Shown here: one piece after another, positions 62,031 to 64,000 of the stretch
How the letters are laid out: every line of letters starts with the position of its first letter
Numbering within the stretch: position 1 is the first letter of the stretch
DNA from: Pseudomonadota bacterium
GTDB lineage: Bacteria > Pseudomonadota > Gammaproteobacteria > Xanthomonadales > Xanthomonadaceae
Assembly: GCA_023388715.1 (NCBI GenBank)
Contig: JAEWFT010000021.1
Coordinates: 62,001 to 126,000 of the forward strand
DNA length: 64,000 bases
Direction: 5' to 3'
Position numbers and translations under genes: made by a program
The notes under the pieces: generated by a model
Told to the model about the DNA's origin: nothing
The model's input: only the letters and a program-made list of their open reading frames with translations
Database searches by the model: none

Positions 62031-62269
62031 CCGGGGCAGCTGGCGCCCTGCCGTGAAGGTCCCCCGGCATTGGCGACGCCGATGCCTCCTCATTGATTTC
62101 ACCGCAGGGCGCCATCCGCCCCGGTCCCTGTAGCTACTTGCCTGATGAAGCTTCAGGCACCAAGGGCATCGGTAGTCCCCGGCCTGTCAGCGAAATCAAG
62201 GAGGAGCCGATGGCGCCTTCTGCCATCGGCGGGGGACATTCGCGGACAGGCCGGGGGCTGCCGCTGCCC
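62031..62269. repeat. Three-hairpin structured element with two inverted copies
   Basis: Hairpin 1 spans 62031-62124. Its outer arms are CCGGGGC/GCCCCGG and TGGCGCCCTGC (62041-62051)/GCAGGGCGCCA (62104-62114). A five-base GTGAA/TTCAC stem and an inner nine-base stem (62066-62074/62078-62086) lie inside. Hairpin 3 spans 62164-62269, with 25-base arms (one mismatch, two G-T), the core CCCCGGCCTGTC (62177-62188)/GACAGGCCGGGG (62245-62256), then GCGAA/TTCGC and an inner nine-base stem (62206-62214/62222-62230). Hairpin 3 is an inverted copy of hairpin 1: between the stems both have ATCAA(T/G)GAGGA and GGGGGAC(C/A), while stem bases differ in a mostly compensating way. A small central hairpin TGCCTGA/TCAGGCA (62139-62159) sits between them. 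The rest of the 360-base gap (62270-62309) shows nothing. No known RNA family is recognised. Confidence 0.8.
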
Positions 62270-62309
62270 ACCTTGCGCTCCGCACTAGATCTGCTTGACT
62301 CGGCTTGGC

Positions 62310-62921
62310 TTACGTCAGGCGCGCGTCCACCGCCGCCGCAAGGTCCCGCCGGCGCAGCACGAAGTCCCACATGCTGCCCCCCATCTGCCGCCACAACACC
62401 GCCGAGCGCAGGGCCGACAGCAGCAGCGCACGGATCTCGGCGACCACGCCGGCCTGCCCAAGATAGTGCGGATTGCCTTGGACCATCACCCGCGGCTTCA
62501 GCGTGCTCACGGTATCGGCGTACAGGCTGCCGAGGCCGGCCACCACGTCGGGATGCGCCGCCCCCAGTCGTTCCGCGGGGGCGGAGAGCGCCTGAACGCC
62601 CGTCTGCACCTTGCGGATGACCTCGGCCTCGCGCACGAAGCGACGTTCTAGTTGCAGCACCGCCAGCGCCAGCTTGCCCAGCGCCTCGTCCTTGTTGCCA
62701 TTGGCCAGGTAGTCGCGCAGCGCGCGCAACCCCTGCCGCAGGTTGCCGGCACCGCCGAACACCGCTTCGGTGTCGGCCGCGTCGATGCGGAACACGCTGT
62801 CGAGCACCGCGGCCACCTGCGCGCCCTCGGCCTGGCCGGTTTCGGCGATGCGGCGCACCTGCGCCAGGGCCTGCAGGAGGCCGGCGAGGGCAAGGGCGCG
62901 GTCGTCGAAGGCATTGCTCAT
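62310..62921 (-). CDS. hflD: High frequency lysogenization protein HflD
   Basis: The 203-residue protein begins MSNAFDDRALALAGLLQALA and matches HflD (YcfC): QVRRIAETGQ, GLRALRDYLANGNKDEALGK and RALLLSALRSAVLWRQMGGS. In E. coli it binds lambda CII at the inner membrane and affects lysogeny; the host role is unclear. Its ATG overlaps the mnmA stop, and the gene order mnmA-hflD is conserved. Confidence 0.93.
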   Translation of the reverse strand: MSNAFDDRALALAGLLQALAQVRRIAETGQAEGAQVAAVLDSVFRIDAADTEAVFGGAGNLRQGLRALRDYLANGNKDEALGKLALAVLQLERRFVREAEVIRKVQTGVQALSAPAERLGAAHPDVVAGLGSLYADTVSTLKPRVMVQGNPHYLGQAGVVAEIRALLLSALRSAVLWRQMGGSMWDFVLRRRDLAAAVDARLT

Positions 62922-64000
62922 CAGTGGGTCTCGTGCAGGGAGTCGCCGGGGAACGGCGCGTCGGTGGAAGCGATCACGGCGCCGCCAAGGCACACATCGC
63001 CCTCATACAGCACCACGGATTGCCCGGGCGTGACCGCACGCTGCGGCTGGTCGAAGCGAACGGCAAGCGCGCCGTCGTCCTCAACCTTCACTTCGCAGGA
63101 CTCGTCGGGCTGGCGGTAGCGCGTCTGCGCCGTGCAACGGAAGCGCGTGGCGGGCGGCGTCCCGGCCACCCAGTGCGCAGGCTCGCTGCACAGGGAGGTC
63201 GACATCAGCCACGGGCTGTCATGGCCCTGGTCGACATACAGGATGTTGCGCGCGACGTCCTTGGCCACCACGAACCAGGGTGCCTGCACACGGCCGCGAA
63301 CGCCGCCGATCTGCAGGCCCTCGCGCTGGCCGAGGGTGAAATAGAACACACCCGGGTGGGTGCCGACGCGGGTGCCGTCGGGCGCGCGCATCTCGCCTTC
63401 GCGGGCGGGAAGGTAGCGGCCCAGGAACGCGCGGAAATCGCGCTCGCCGATGAAGCAGATGCCGGTCGAATCCTTCTTGGCCGCGGTCGGCAGCCCGTGC
63501 CCGGCGGCGATGCGACGCACCTCTTCCTTGTTCAGGTCGCCAAGCGGAAAGCGGGTCGCGGCAAGCTGCGCCTGGCCCAGCTGGTGCAGGAAATAACTCT
63601 GGTCCTTGCTCCGGTCACGGGCGCGCAATAACCGATGCCGGCCGTCGATGCAGTCGGTGCGCGCGTAATGCCCGGTGGCGATCGCCACCGCGCCCAGCTC
63701 GCGCGCCGCGCCGAGGAAATGCTTGAACTTCACCTCGCGGTTGCACAGCACGTCCGGGTTGGGCGTGCGGCCGGCGGCGTACTCGTCGAGGAAATGACGG
63801 AAGACCTCGTCCCAGTACGCGCGGGAGAAGTCGCGGAAGTGGATCGGGATGCCCAGCGTGCCGCAGACCGCCACGGCGTCGCGGCGGTCCTCCTCGGCGC
63901 GGCACTCGCCGCTGCCGTCATCCGCCCAGTTCTGCATGAACAGGCCGGCGACGTCGCAGCCGGCGTCGCGCAGCAGCAGGGCGGCCACCGAGGAATCCAC
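62921..64000 (-). CDS. mnmA: tRNA-specific 2-thiouridylase MnmA, 5' end outside the window
   Basis: About 359 residues are visible, beginning in the PP-loop (the visible VDSSVAALLL follows the expected SGG). MnmA adds sulfur to U34 of tRNA-Lys, Glu and Gln. The catalytic pair is the first Cys in TPNPDVLCNREVKF and the second in DSTGICFIGERDF. The C-terminal barrel and the stop TGA are complete. It overlaps hflD by one base (TGATG). Confidence 0.95.
   Translation of the reverse strand: MDSSVAALLLRDAGCDVAGLFMQNWADDGSGECRAEEDRRDAVAVCGTLGIPIHFRDFSRAYWDEVFRHFLDEYAAGRTPNPDVLCNREVKFKHFLGAARELGAVAIATGHYARTDCIDGRHRLLRARDRSKDQSYFLHQLGQAQLAATRFPLGDLNKEEVRRIAAGHGLPTAAKKDSTGICFIGERDFRAFLGRYLPAREGEMRAPDGTRVGTHPGVFYFTLGQREGLQIGGVRGRVQAPWFVVAKDVARNILYVDQGHDSPWLMSTSLCSEPAHWVAGTPPATRFRCTAQTRYRQPDESCEVKVEDDGALAVRFDQPQRAVTPGQSVVLYEGDVCLGGAVIASTDAPFPGDSLHETH

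Noticed and set aside
62141..62195. A hammerhead-ribozyme-like CTGATGA ... GAAA pattern
   Set aside because: The sequence after CTGATGA and before GAAA cannot form stem II of a hammerhead, so the match is by chance.
62134..62394. An 86-codon minus-strand frame in the structured gap
   Set aside because: It runs through the three-hairpin element and overlaps the end of hflD; its Gly/Pro/Ser/Arg composition reflects the repeats.

Overview
The window is about 68% GC and its gene content and order point to a gammaproteobacterium of the family Xanthomonadaceae (Lysobacter, Luteimonas, Stenotrophomonas or Xanthomonas relatives). The family-typical runs are rpsF-rpsR-rplI-dnaB-alr, recN/hrcA-grpE-dnaK-dnaJ, dapB-carA-carB-greA-recJ-prfB-lysS, and the acnA and acnB aconitases followed by hflD-mnmA. 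The organism is inferred from this content only; no search was run.

Layout. 1-7.9 kb holds asnS, an IscA-like Fe-S protein, the S6/S18/L9 operon, dnaB, alr and a wax-ester-synthase/DGAT-like gene. 8-13.7 kb holds an OmpA-like lipoprotein, the tmRNA gene (tag ANDDVYALAA), a CHASE/PAS histidine kinase, smpB, ratA-rnfH, bamE and fur, so both trans-translation components lie within 3.3 kb of each other. 13.7-20.4 kb holds recN and the hrcA-grpE-dnaK-dnaJ chaperone operon. 20.4-35.8 kb holds a DUF1631 gene, dapB, carA, an S9 peptidase, carB-greA, recJ, prfB (with its programmed +1 frameshift) and lysS.

35.9-50.7 kb is an accessory region. It contains fadD, small lipoprotein and reductase genes, a 21-22 bp alternating tandem array, a truncated MmeI-like restriction-modification gene with a NERD-domain gene, and a lower-GC amidohydrolase gene bounded by integron attC-like half sites. 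It also has many small single genes (VOC, DUF7010-like, DUF6868, GFA, DUF1428, MipA, monooxygenase plus three tiny membrane proteins) and several gene remnants: a SulP STAS tail, a histidine kinase tail and a frameshifted MAPEG.

50.8-55.8 kb holds a disordered GRF-repeat protein, lipoprotein and lipocalin genes, and an operon of a histidine phosphatase, NAD(P)HX dehydratase and a 2H-phosphoesterase/DUF3293 fusion. 55.8-64 kb holds acnA, a vapBC toxin-antitoxin pair placed between the two aconitase genes, acnB, an unusual 240-bp three-hairpin element in which two inverted copies share conserved internal loops, and hflD-mnmA (cut by the window edge).

Two core genes are broken as sequenced: rplI by a 2-base loss and dnaK by an amber codon at position 84. 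A MAPEG remnant has a single-base loss. These are either sequence errors (likely for a draft or metagenome assembly) or real lesions, and should be checked against reads.
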